NCBI GenBank assembly: GCA_963762865.1
Contig: CAVXNC010000001.1
Location: forward strand, 1-64,000
From: DATHAP01 sp963762865
GTDB lineage: Bacteria > Actinomycetota > Actinomycetes > JACCUZ01
Direction of reading: 5' to 3'
Length of the DNA stretch: 64,000 nt
Position 1 is the first letter of the stretch; each line of letters starts with the position of its first letter. The notes beneath the pieces were generated by a model. That model was given only the letters and a program-made list of their open reading frames with translations. It was not told where the DNA came from and did not search any database. Shown here piece after piece: positions 1-7,726 of the stretch. Made by a program: the position numbers and the translations under genes.

Positions 1-290
1 GACGCGCCCTCGACGTCGGCCGTCCACCGCGCCCGGTTCATGCCACGCCTTCGAGCCGTCGGCCCTTCGGGAGCTCCGGTCACTGGTGGCGAGCGCGCCA
101 CCCAGGACCGCGGCCCGCCGGTCCTCGACCAGCCCGCTCAGAGCCAGAGACCGGACCTGGCCGGGGAAAGGCAGCGGGAACCCTTTCGGACCCAGAGCGC
201 CGCTGGATCGGCGAAGAACGGCAGGCAACGGGTGCCACTTCGAGTTCGGCGCCAGTGCGCCCGATCAACGCGCCGCAGCAGGAGAGGCAG
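1..290. other. Left edge, no gene identified
   Basis: About 290 bases before the recombinase pseudogene. Several short open frames cross it on both strands, but none has a recognisable domain or a good ribosome binding site. It may hold the tail of a gene lying outside the window, but I see nothing that shows this. Confidence 0.5.
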
Positions 291-321
291 ATGGAATCAC
301 AGGACAACAACAGGGCTGGTC

Positions 322-878
322 ATGGGCTACGCCCGCGTCTCGACGCTGAGCAAGACGAGAGCCTGCAACACGATGCGCTGACAGCAGCTGGCTGTCAGCG
401 CATCTTCATAGACAAGGCGTCCGGGCGGCTCGAGTCACGTCCGGCGCTGGACGCGATGCTCGAGCAGCTACGAGCCGGCGACACCGTCGCCATCTGGCGA
501 CTCGACCGGCTCGGACGATCACTCCGGCACCTGATCGACGTCTTTCGTGACCTCGAGGTGCGCGGCGTTGCTGTCCGCAGCCTCACCGAGAACCTGGACA
601 CCTCGACGCCCGGCGGCCGGCTGGTGTTCCACGTCTTCGGGGCACTGGCCGAGTTCGAGCGCGACCTGATCCGCGAGCGGACCTTTGCCGGGCTCGCAGC
701 AGCTCGCGCGCGTGGTCGAAGAGGTGGTCGACCCACGGTATGGACCGACGAGAAGCTGCGCACGGCGATCTCGATGCACCAGGCTGGCGATCAGGACATC
801 GCGACGATCGCCCGGGTGATCGGCGTGAGCAGGGCCTCCGTGTACCGGGCGCTCAGCAAGAACTCGCGCCCGACGTAG
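322..878 (+). pseudogene. Serine recombinase (resolvase/invertase), frameshifted
   Basis: A site-specific serine recombinase of the Hin/Gin/Tn3-resolvase type, which breaks and rejoins DNA through a 5'-phosphoserine. The N-terminal catalytic motif MGYARVST lies in one frame (ATG at 322). The rest of the catalytic domain (IFIDKASGR, WRLDRLGRSLRHL, GALAEFERDLIRER) and the C-terminal helix-turn-helix (IATIARVIGVSRASVYRAL) lie in another frame. Near base 348 'ctgag' stands where 'ctggag' would restore one reading: a one-base loss. An ATG at 291 has the better ribosome binding site (GGAGAGG) but starts in the frame that lacks the catalytic serine motif. As written, no single product has both the nucleophile and the DNA-binding end. 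A sequencing error remains possible. Confidence 0.85.
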
Positions 879-1075
879 CCTGGCCCAAGCACTGGCTACA
901 CCAGCCCAGACCGCGCCACGCGGTGCCGGTCCATGACGGCGTCGCGCCGGCGCGGCCGGCCTACGGCGTGGTCGCGCTCAACGCCGGGCTGAGTGGCCTG
1001 GCCGCCCGCCGCCCTCCGCGTCGCCCCTGGGCGCCCCTGAGCGGGCTGTTTGAGGCCCTGTGACGGGCATGACAA

Positions 1076-1105
1076 CAGCCCGCCTCGCCGAAGCGGGACG
1101 GGCTG
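1076..1105 (-). terminator. Hairpin downstream of the exported-protein gene
   Basis: CAGCCCG (1076-1082) pairs with CGGGCTG (1099-1105), and an inner five-pair stem (one T-G wobble) closes on a CGAA loop. A single C-A mismatch interrupts the stem. It begins 16 nt past the stop codon of the leftward gene ending at 1122. There is no clear T tract, as is common in high-GC actinobacteria. Confidence 0.6.
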
Positions 1106-1121
1106 CTGGTGGTGCGGTGGA

Positions 1122-1745
1122 TCAGACAGCCGGGGCCACGTACGGGGTGACAGTCACGGCCTTGCCGTTCACGAACACGCCGTTGATGCCGTCGGTGTCG
1201 GGCCACTGGATGGTGGTGTTCTTCTCGAACGTCTGGTGCTCGGCCGTCGGGTACTCCCACGCGTACGTCGTGTGCACGGTCCAGGACTCAGTGCCGGTCG
1301 CGGACACCTTGAAGCCGGTGAGCTTGTCCTGGGAGTTGACGATCGGCTGGGCCGACACGTCACTGGACTGGCTCGAGGTGCGCGTGCCGGGAGTGATGGT
1401 CTGCTCCACCGGGTCCCAGACCAACTGCGGGGTCCAGTCGTCCTCGTTGGTGAGCCACTCCTCCGTCACCGTGCCGGTCTGGCCGTTCAGGTACCACATC
1501 CCCGCGGGGATCGGCGTGTTGCCGACGCCGGTGGTAATGAGGCTGCCCATCTGGGCGTTGGTGTGGGTCGCGAGGTAGTCGTCCCACCCGGCGTTGTTCC
1601 AGCCCATCGCGTGCTGGATGTCGCCCTTGGTCACGGTGACGACGCCTTCCGCACTGGTGGTGGCGGCGTTGGCCGGGGCCGCGGCGAGGGCGAGCGGGGC
1701 GGCGAGCGCGGCGGTGGCCACGAGGCCGAGGATGATCTTGCGCAA
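1122..1745 (-). CDS. Exported protein of unknown function
   Basis: A roughly 207-residue secreted protein. The N-terminus (MRKIILGLVATAALAAPLAL, followed by AAAPANA-A) is a clear Sec signal peptide with a likely signal peptidase I cut after ANA. The mature part is polar, rich in Trp, Thr and Asp, has no cysteine, and I recognise no family in it. I chose the TTG at 1745 because it places the signal peptide at the start. A reading that extends further upstream adds a basic, low-quality leader. The codons before TTG (ACG CAC ACC) resemble the 'N-H-T-L-R' start of the neighbouring exported protein, so a degraded ATG (now ACG) is another possibility. It is monocistronic and followed by a hairpin. 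Confidence 0.7.
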   Translation of the reverse strand: MRKIILGLVATAALAAPLALAAAPANAATTSAEGVVTVTKGDIQHAMGWNNAGWDDYLATHTNAQMGSLITTGVGNTPIPAGMWYLNGQTGTVTEEWLTNEDDWTPQLVWDPVEQTITPGTRTSSQSSDVSAQPIVNSQDKLTGFKVSATGTESWTVHTTYAWEYPTAEHQTFEKNTTIQWPDTDGINGVFVNGKAVTVTPYVAPAV

Positions 1746-1991
1746 GGTGTGCGTCTCTTTCGTCTTTCTTCGGTTGTGGGATGCCGTCCCGCTGCGGTGT
1801 CTCCACCATCTACGCGGGAGGTCGCGGCGACAGGTACCGGGCGTCATCGCACAGCACGCGATCTGTCATCGGGCTGGCGGGACCAAAGTCCCGGGCGCCG
1901 GCCACGTCCTTCGGACCTGATGACACTTCGTCGTGCATCCGGTGACGCCTGTTACCTGTCCCGTCGGCACTCGCCCCGCATCGTGGGAGGT

Positions 1992-2037
1992 GCTAGCGCC
2001 CCCGGCGAACCCCCTGATACAAACCGGGGGCGCTAGC
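1992..2037. repeat. Perfect 14-bp inverted repeat in a ~490-bp non-coding stretch
   Basis: GCTAGCGCCCCCGG (1992-2005) and its exact complement CCGGGGGCGCTAGC (2024-2037) flank an 18-base spacer. The repeat lies between two leftward exported-protein genes, in a stretch (1746-2233) where I see no credible gene. It is 200 bp past the likely end of the right-hand gene and 250 bp upstream of the left-hand one. It could be a terminator, a protein-binding dyad or a recombination site; the sequence does not decide. Confidence 0.6.
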
Positions 2038-2233
2038 CCCATTCCACTCGACCGGGGAGCGCGGGCGCCGCTGCTGCGGCTTGATGAGTCTCGGCGCGTA
2101 CCGCTCCGTCGCCCGCCCGCTCGATCTCGAGCAGATTCTGAAGGGCGCGGTTCCGCGATGAGCTGCGCCGAGGTTGATTGCGAGGCCGGCGGTGCCACGC
2201 GCATGTGGGACGACGGACCCGGGCCAGCCCCGC

Positions 2234-2262
2234 GTGCGGGGCGGGAGAGATCCGCCCCGCAC
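2234..2262 (-). terminator. Perfect 11-bp hairpin after the exported-protein pseudogene
   Basis: GTGCGGGGCGG (2234-2244) and CCGCCCCGCAC (2252-2262) form an uninterrupted stem with a 7-base loop. It begins 8 nt past the TAA (2271-2273) that would end the leftward gene if its frameshift were repaired. This supports 2271 as the original stop. Confidence 0.75.
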
Positions 2263-2270
2263 GACAGGAC

Positions 2271-2821
2271 TTAGGGGGCTACGTCGATGCAGTTCATCCG
2301 GACGGTGGTTTTGTGGTGCTTTCCGGCCTCGAACGGCACGGGTTCGGTGCGGTCGATGATGATCTCAACGCCGTCCCGATCCCGTCGGGGATCTCGTCAG
2401 TGTCGCGCAGGAGCGTGTCGCTGACTTCGGTGTTACCTGCGTGCGAGTTGTCGGCGTTCTGGTAGAAGTCGAGGATCGAGTAAGCCATCAGCGCCTTTCC
2501 GGTCGGGCACGCGACCGTCAAGATGACCCTGGCCCTGTCGGTCTCGAAGTTGGTGATGACCTCCCTCTCGACGCTCACGTAACCGGACACGCCGTCCGCA
2601 CCGGGCTGGCCCTGACTGTTCCAGCTGACCAGCTGCTCACCCTTCTTGCAGGTGGCACCGGCCTCGGCGTCGATCAGCCGGATGGTCCCGCCCGGCTTGA
2701 TCATGCACGCGGTGACGGTGCCATCTGCGCTCGGGATCTGGGCCACCGCGACCGTGACGCCGGTGGCAGCAAGTACGCCGGCGGTCACGCCGATGGCGAC
2801 CGATCGCAAGGTGTGGTTCAT
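2271..2821 (-). pseudogene. Exported protein of unknown function, frameshifted near its C-terminus
   Basis: ATG at 2821 follows a strong ribosome binding site (GGAGGGG, 4 nt spacing). The protein starts MNHTLRSVAIGVTAGVLAAT, a signal or anchor segment, then has an extracellular-looking domain with cysteines in 'TACMIKPG', 'GATCKKGE' and 'LTVACPTGK'. As written it runs out of frame at about 2375 and stops at 2294 with a Ser/Pro-rich tail. Adding one G to the GGG run (complement of 2375-2377) gives a convincing end: DGVEIIIDRTEPVPF, then a segment with NCIDVAP and a TAA at 2271, just before a hairpin. The family is not recognised. It may be a pseudogene or a base-calling error. Confidence 0.7.
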
Positions 2822-3061
2822 GGGTCCCCTCCATCCCTGCTCGCCCCGGCAGGGGTGTCGGGACTTGGGGGGGCCAACGTGGCAGCCGCTCGCCGGGCTG
2901 TACATAGCCGCTAGTGGCCGTCCTCACGGGGCCACGAAGGAGGATTGCCTTGCCCGACACGGTGGAGTACGGGCGTCTGGCCACATCCGGCCATGCGTCC
3001 CGCCCCTGGCGCTTGTATCCTCCCGGCCGAGGGTCGAGCCGCCGTAAGGGAGGTCGACCCG

Positions 3062-3358
3062 ATGCCCACCATCGCAGTCGAAGTCCGGCACGACGACGGC
3101 CGCTGGTACCTCGCCACCCTCCTCGGCCAGCACCGGGACCGGGCGACCCGCGGCTGGCGCTGCGGCGTCCGATACACCGTCGACGTCGGAATGCAGTACC
3201 AGCGGGTTGTCTGGGCCGACGACTGTCGGCAGCTGCCCGCTGAGGATGAAGTCGAACAGCGCCCACACGCACACGCCGGAGTCCAGGCAACCTACGACGA
3301 CTACGAGCGATCGCCAGCCTGGAGGGCCACGAGGTCGATCGAGCGCAGCGGAGCCTGA
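3062..3358 (+). CDS. Small hypothetical protein of the accessory region
   Basis: A 98-residue protein starting MPTIAVEVRHDDGRWYLATL. ATG 3062 is preceded by GGGAGGT with 8-nt spacing, which marks it as a real start. It is Trp/Tyr-rich in the first 60 residues (GRWYLATLLGQHRD, GWRCGVRYTVDVGMQYQRVVW) and polar afterwards. I recognise no family; such small proteins are common in actinobacterial integrative elements. Its 3' end overlaps the tail of the convergent helix-turn-helix pseudogene by about 58 nt, so one of the two tails may be misframed. Confidence 0.6.
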   Translation: MPTIAVEVRHDDGRWYLATLLGQHRDRATRGWRCGVRYTVDVGMQYQRVVWADDCRQLPAEDEVEQRPHAHAGVQATYDDYERSPAWRATRSIERSGA

Positions 3359-3815
3359 AGTTCGCGCGACGCGTCGGCCATCAGGCCTCCGGGCTCCCGG
3401 GGCACCTGGACGACGGTCCTCCGGGCGACATCCGCCTGCGCGGTCGCCCCGGCCGCGGCCAGGGAGGCACCCACGATCCCCAGCAGGCGCACCCGCTGGT
3501 CGATGATCCGCACCACCGCGGCGCACGACGCCGGATCTCCGGCGATGGCCTGATCCCACAGACCACACTGCAGCGCGTCGAGCCGGGCCACCTCGACAGC
3601 GCGCAGGAGGTCCACGCTGTCTGCTGCCGCGCCTCGAGCTCCTTGCGAACGATCCGGTGCACGGTGCCGCGGTCGACGTACCCGAGGACATCCGCGATCG
3701 CGGCGTAGGTCTTCCCCGCCGCGGCCAGCTCGACGGCACGCACGGCGCGCGCCTTGGCCAGGGCCCGGTTGCGATGCCGGCCGGACACCCTGGGCAGCGC
3801 GGCGGTCGACGACAT
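3301..3815 (-). pseudogene. Helix-turn-helix protein of the integrative element, frameshifted
   Basis: The N-terminal half (MSSTAALPRVSGRHRNRALA, then AVELAAAGKTYAAIADVLGYVDRG and TVHRIVRKELEARQ) is a homeodomain-like helix-turn-helix of the sort found in phage small-terminase and element-encoded DNA-binding proteins. The second half (DSVDLLRAVEVARLDALQ, later VVRIIDQRVRLLGIVG) continues in another frame, to a TAG at 3301. The switch is near 3621-3630, where 'CAGCAGAC' stands for an expected 'CAGGCAGAC', a one-G loss. Repaired, the product is about 171 residues. It is the last gene of the leftward element operon. A role in phage-like packaging is only a guess from its fold. Confidence 0.6.
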
Positions 3816-3894
3816 GGGTCCAGTCTGGCGCCCAGTGGCGACAGAACAAGGGGCCGGGGCGAGTGCCGACAGCCTCATGGCCGCCGGCCGGAAG

Positions 3895-4236
3895 TCACGG
3901 CGGCGACTGCCGCAGGGACGCCGTGTTGCCTCTGCAGGGTGGCCTGTTCCACCGACTCTCGACCGTGGTGCCGACGCAGCAATGCTTCACCCGTTGCGCC
4001 TTGACCATCGAGGAGACGCCCACCTCGAGGAAGGGCCAGACAGCTCGTTGCAGGGCTTCGACCAGGCCACCGGCAGAGATGACCGACCCGCTCACCTGGC
4101 CCTGCCAGATCACCTCGCGTGAGCTGGGCTGCACACCGACAACCTCGAGGGACAGCATGCCGTCCGCGACCGACGTCGCAACATGCCAGGCGACCGCTTC
4201 AACCTCGATCGCAACGACATGGCGTTCGCCGCCCAT
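3895..4236 (-). CDS. Small hypothetical protein of the element
   Basis: About 113 residues, starting MGGERHVVAIEVEAVAWHVA. The ATG at 4236 is preceded by AAGGAGGAAACGC, an excellent ribosome binding site, so translation from here is likely. The first 80 residues look like an alternating beta/alpha domain (GMLSLEVVGVQPSSREVIWQ, VSGSVISAGGLVEALQRAV). The last 25 are Arg/Pro-rich and could be out of frame. I recognise no family. It lies between two helix-turn-helix genes of the leftward element operon. Confidence 0.5.
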   Translation of the reverse strand: MGGERHVVAIEVEAVAWHVATSVADGMLSLEVVGVQPSSREVIWQGQVSGSVISAGGLVEALQRAVWPFLEVGVSSMVKAQRVKHCCVGTTVESRWNRPPCRGNTASLRQSPP

Positions 4237-4315
4237 GCGTTTCCTCCTTCACCAATCTGAGAGCGCGGGCTGGCTGTCGCCATGGCTAACCGACGACTTC
4301 TTCGACCCCCTTTCG

Positions 4316-4329
4316 CCCCGGTACCGGGG
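4316..4329. repeat. 14-bp perfect palindrome CCCCGGTACCGGGG
   Basis: This palindrome lies 14 bp past the likely stop (4343) of the leftward helix-turn-helix pseudogene and about 80 bp before the next gene's start at 4236. Without a loop it is a poor terminator and could be a binding dyad. It may also be chance in GC-rich DNA. Confidence 0.3.
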
Positions 4330-4342
4330 AATGAACTCCTAC

Positions 4343-4741
4343 CTACACTTGGGGAGGCTCCCCGGGACGGAGCTTTTCGTCGTCCATGTCGAAGGTTGCG
4401 TGCACTGGCCCGACCGGAGGTCCGGCAGTGCCAAGGCAGGGTTGGCGTCTCTCCCAGCCGCGGCGTCTGATACTGGTTGCTCGGCCGGCCGCCGTCGCGC
4501 CTCGCCTGGATCGCGGTGCGCTTGGTCAGCCAGTCCAGGTCCACCAGGTCGTTGAGCCACCGCTGAAGCGACGACCGCCCCATGCCGGCCCTGGTTGCGA
4601 GGGTCTGCATCGACGGCCAGCAGCGTCCAGAAGTGTCAATGTAGCTCATCACCGTGAGCAGGACGAACTTGTGGGTTGGGCACAGACCCGAATCCCAGAC
4701 GTATCCCGATACTCGTTGCGTGAACGCCTCTCTTCTTTCAT
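4343..4741 (-). pseudogene. Helix-turn-helix replication-type protein (HTH_36-like), frameshifted
   Basis: The core reads VSGYVWDSGLCPTHKFVLLT, then WPSMQTLATRAGMGRSSLQR and DLVDLDWLTKRTAI. That is the winged-helix layout of HTH_36 proteins found beside plasmid and element replication genes: Trp-Pro-Ser, 'LA..-G.-R.-.-LQR.L..L...GW'. The ATG at 4741 gives MKEE and must shift by one base to enter this core. A second shift after GRPSNQYQ leads to a plausible end (VGPVHATFDMDDEKL, TAG at 4343). The start codon overlaps the PrimPol stop as ATGA (4738-4741), so the two were translationally coupled. The role in element replication is inferred from this pairing. Confidence 0.6.
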
Positions 4742-5710
4742 GAGGTAGCCCCCGGTTCCGTCGGCGGTCGATGCCGCTCCTGATGGTTCGTCTGCTCTCT
4801 GTGACGGGTAGGCCGGCGCGCTGGGCAGCGGGAAGCAACGTCGTCTCGATCTCGTCCTCAGCAAGCTCGGGCACGCAGCCAGCGCCGCGGCCGCCGCGAA
4901 CAGCACGGAGTTGCGCTGACCCTCCGGCGCGCGTGCTACCCGGTCCTGTTGGAGCTGCAGCACTGCCGAATGCGACCTGCCCCCGAACGTTGCTTTCGTC
5001 CTAGAGATGAGCCCTGTGGATGCCCCGGGGGCCGGCGTGCCGATCTGCTGCGAGAACCGCGCCCTCGGACACCGGGCATCTCCTGCCCGGTGCATGGGAG
5101 AGCCTGTTACCCAAGCAGCCGGGAGATCCGAACCATCGAGAGATCCGGAAGCCCCGACATGGCATCCCTTCATGCCCGGGCCGAACCACTGGTAGCGACC
5201 GCCGTTCGGGGTGGACCGAGGGCCAGCACACGAGCATAGCGGTAACCGGCGTTGATCAAGTCCACGTGGAGGTCTCCGTGCCGTCGTCCTGGACGGCGAG
5301 CGCGTGGCTCCTCCACGACAGCCCTGGGGGAATCCGGAACAGGTACACGCCGCTGATGCCGTCGGAGCGGCCCGACGAGCGGACAGAAGCCGGCAAAGGG
5401 CCGTCCAGCTGCTCGAGCCGGTCAAGCGGGTCCGCCCCGCGTTGCTGTCGTAGGCGTCGACGTCGACGCCGATTAGGCCAGGCGCCATTCGGAGACCGAT
5501 GTTGCTCGTTGGCCTCCGGCTTCGTGACCATCGGTTGATCTGCCCAACCGACACGTCCCTGGCCTCCGCTCCCGTGTAACCGCGTGGCGGGGGTGCTTTA
5601 CGCCGCGGCGGCAGCGGGATCGGGAACCCGAGGCCGCCCTCCAGATACAAGCGCGCCGCGCTCGCGAACACCGGCTCCTCGGGGCGGAGAGGCTCTGGGA
5701 TGCGCGTCAC
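4738..5710 (-). pseudogene. Bifunctional DNA primase/polymerase (PrimPol), multiply frameshifted
   Basis: The opening (FASAARLYLEGGLGFPIPLP, RRKAPPPRGYTGAE, NIGLRMAPGLIGVDVDAYD) is the N-terminal PrimPol domain; GVDVD is the acidic metal-binding motif. PrimPol proteins prime and copy DNA for plasmids, integrative elements and satellites. Later segments appear in changing frames: LDRLEQLDGPLPASVRSSGR, SDGISGVYLFRIPPGLSWRS, DDGTETSTWT, NGGRYQWFGP, TGLISRTKATFGGRSHSAVL, QRNSVLFAAAAALA and finally EDEIETTLLPAAQRAGLPVT, the typical C-terminal end. I count at least six frame changes in under 1 kb. GTG at 5710 overlaps the excisionase stop as GTGA, and its own stop overlaps the next ATG, so this was a coupled operon. 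Confidence 0.8.
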
Positions 5711-5927
5711 CGCTCCCCCTCCGCTCGCAAGGCTTCAAGCCACGCGGACACATCGCGCCTGGCGTAGAGCACGCGACGCCGACCTTGACTCCGTGGGGGC
5801 CGTAGCCAACGTGTCGCCAATAGCGAACCGTCTCCGGCGAAGTCCGACAGTGGTCAGCCAGTTCTTGCGTCGTCATGAAGGCGTCACACACGCCGACATC
5901 GGTGGACGCGTTGGTGTGCTCGGTCAT
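5707..5927 (-). pseudogene. Excisionase-like helix-turn-helix protein (AlpA/Xis type), frameshifted
   Basis: MTEHTNASTDVGVCDAFMTT is followed by a winged helix-turn-helix: ELADHCRTSPETVRYWRHVG, YGPHGVKVG. One base is missing at about 5777-5781 (GGCGTC for GGCCGTC). Restoring it gives RRVLYARRDVSAWLEALRAE and GER, ending in a TGA at 5707 that overlaps the PrimPol GTG by 4 nt. 'R-R-V-L-Y-x-R-x-D-V-x-x-W-L' is the signature end of MerR/AlpA-like excisionases. The repaired protein is about 73 residues, normal for the family. It is expected to guide the integrase toward excision. Confidence 0.75.
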
Positions 5928-5930
5928 GCG

Positions 5931-5959
5931 TTGAACACTTCACCAGCAACTGCGATAGT
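5931..5959 (+). promoter_or_regulatory. Sigma-70-like promoter of the regulator/integrase operon
   Basis: TTGAAC (5931-5936) and GATAGT (5954-5959) are separated by 17 bp, in the 57-bp gap between the divergent excisionase and regulator genes. The -10 box overlaps an imperfect dyad, ATAGTG-N6-CACTGT (5955-5972), a candidate operator for the XRE-type regulator encoded directly downstream. Confidence 0.45.
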
Positions 5960-5984
5960 GGAAACGCACTGTCACCGCTATGGA

Positions 5985-6600
5985 ATGAGCCCGGGCATGC
6001 CGAGGTCCAACGCAGATCGACGGCGGCGCGAGGAGCGCCATGTCGCGCGCCGTATCGAGTACGAACTTCAAAGACGGGGATGGACGTACGCGGATCTGGC
6101 CTCCCGCATGACCGGCGCCGGCTACGCCATCAACCCTTCGAGCGTGCACAAGGTCTTGAAGCAGGTGCCGCCCCGTCGCATCACAGTGGACGAACTCGGT
6201 GCCTGGCGGATGTGTTTGACGTGCCGATCGGCGACCTAGTGCGGCCCCTCACCACGGCCCTGGGCGACGAGATCGAGGCACTCGTCTCAGACCTTCCACT
6301 CGCACAGACGGACGTACGTGGAGGCGGCCAGAGCCGTTGCCGAGAGCGGCAGAGCGGGTCGCCCGGCTTGTCTTGGACATCAACGACTGGGGCGACTCGA
6401 CAAACGCAATCAAGGGCAGGTTGATCGCGTCCATGGCGGACCAGGAACGGTCACTGACGAACGTCATCGACATCGCCTTTGAAGCTGAAGCTGCACTGCG
6501 TGGCGATGGCGCGGTCGTCTCAACATGGCGAGCTGGCCAATCGCCGGATACCACCAATGAGGCGCCGCAAGCCGGCGCCAGGGAAGGTGACCATGGCTAA
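5985..6600 (+). pseudogene. XRE-type helix-turn-helix regulator of the element, frameshifted three times
   Basis: The readable protein begins MSPGMPRSNADRRRREERHV, then a Cro/CI-type helix-turn-helix: RRGWTYADLASRMTGAGYAI, NPSSVHKVLK, RRITVDEL. A lost C at about 6202 (GCCTGG for GCCCTGG) moves to ADVFDVPIGDLVRPLTTALG. Extra bases near 6317-6324 and 6343 then restore later segments, LVLDINDWGDSTNAIKGRL and DQERSLTNVIDIAFEAEAAL. The 3' end overlaps the integrase start (ATG 6593, stop 6598-6600), so the two were coupled. Actinobacterial element regulators of this shape normally control int, xis and rep. The start could also be the ATG at 5997. Confidence 0.65.
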
Positions 6601-7698
6601 CATCGCAAAGCGCCCAGATGGCCGGTGGCGCGCCCGCTATCGGGACGACTCCGGCCGCGAGCACGCGAAGCACTTCGTACGCAAGGTCGACGCCCAGCGG
6701 TGGCTCGATGAGGTCACAGCGTCCGTGGTCACGGGACAGTACGTCGACCCGAAAGCAGGCAGCGTCACGTTCGCCGGGTTCTACCCTGGCTGGGCGCAGC
6801 GCCAGGTGTGGGAGTCGACGACGGCGCTCGCCATGGACCTCGCCGCGCGGTCGGTGACGTTCTCCGACGTGCCCCTCTCGAAGCTGCGTCGATCACACAT
6901 CGAGGCATGGGTGCGCACCATGACGTCGAACGGACTCGCGCCCAGCACCATCAAGACGCGATTGGTCAACGTGCGCTCGGTGCTGCGCGCCGCGGTGCGA
7001 GACCGGGTGATTGCACATGACCCAAGTGACGGCGTGAATGGGCCGCGTCTACGGCGACGGGATGCGTCCATGTCCATTCCCGCGCCAGATCAGGTTGCGC
7101 TGCTCCTGTCGGCTTCCGACGACCGCTACCGGGCGCTTCTCGCGCTCGCGGCATTCGCCGGGTTGCGACTGGGTGAGGCCGCGGGACTGCAGGTGCGGCG
7201 ACATCGACTTCCTGCGGCGGCAGACTGACGGTCGCCCGCCAGGTGCAGCGTGCGCCAGGCGGCTTGATCGAGGTCCGGGCGCCGAAGTACGGCAGTGAGC
7301 GAATCGTCTACCTCCCCGATGCACTCGTGTCCCAGCTGGCGGAGCACATCGCTTCGCACCGGCCCGGTGACGACTCGACGCGGTGGCTGTTCGAGGCCAC
7401 TCCGGGTCAGCCGCCGCATCAGAACACCGTTGGGCACGCGTGGCGCCAAGCGTGCCGGCGCGGCGGCGTCAACGGCCTCACCCTGCACGACCTCCGTCAC
7501 TTCTACGCCAGCGGGCTCATCGCGAACGGGTGCGACGTCGTGACGGTGCAGAGGGCACTGGGGCATGCGAAGGCCACGACGACGCTCAACACCTACGCGC
7601 ACCTCTGGCCGACAGCCGAGGACCGGACGCGGGCAGCCGCCACTCGGCTCATGTCTGCGGCTCTTGCGGACTCCCTGCGGACTGGCGAGGTCCTCTAG
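6593..7698 (+). pseudogene. Tyrosine-type recombinase/integrase, two one-base insertions
   Basis: A phage-type integrase of about 368 residues if repaired. ATG 6593 (AAGG ribosome binding site) opens MANIAKRPDGRWRARYRDDS with an N-terminal AP2-like arm-binding domain, then a SAM-like core-binding domain (TFSDVPLSKLRRSHIEAWV). The catalytic domain shows Arg in FAGLRLGEAAG, His-x-x-Arg in LTLHDLRHFYASGLI and the final GH...Tyr in VQRALGHAKATTTLNTYAHL. Between the first Arg and the rest, extra bases at about 7193-7200 ('gtgcggcgac') and about 7224 ('cagactgacg') break the frame. GDIDFLRRQ is read in the middle frame and VARQVQRAPGG in the third. All catalytic residues are present. It lies 28 bp from the end of ychF. 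Confidence 0.85.
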
Positions 7699-7726
7699 GC
7701 CTGCTGACCTGCAGCGATGCGCGTGG

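Larger units (their letters stand above)
3301..7698. mobile_element. Degenerate integrative element (PrimPol, Xis and integrase module)
   Basis: The block combines a tyrosine integrase (6593-7698), an AlpA/Xis-like excisionase, a PrimPol replication protein, a replication-type helix-turn-helix protein and an XRE-type regulator. That is the core set of actinomycete integrative-conjugative elements and of PrimPol satellites. No conjugation (FtsK/TraB-like) or packaging gene is recognisable. Nearly every gene carries single-base indels. The integrase abuts the 3' end of chromosomal ychF, which probably marks the right boundary. The left boundary is not visible: I found no tRNA gene and no direct repeat of the ychF end. 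The recombinase and exported-protein genes to the left may or may not belong to it. Confidence 0.65.
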
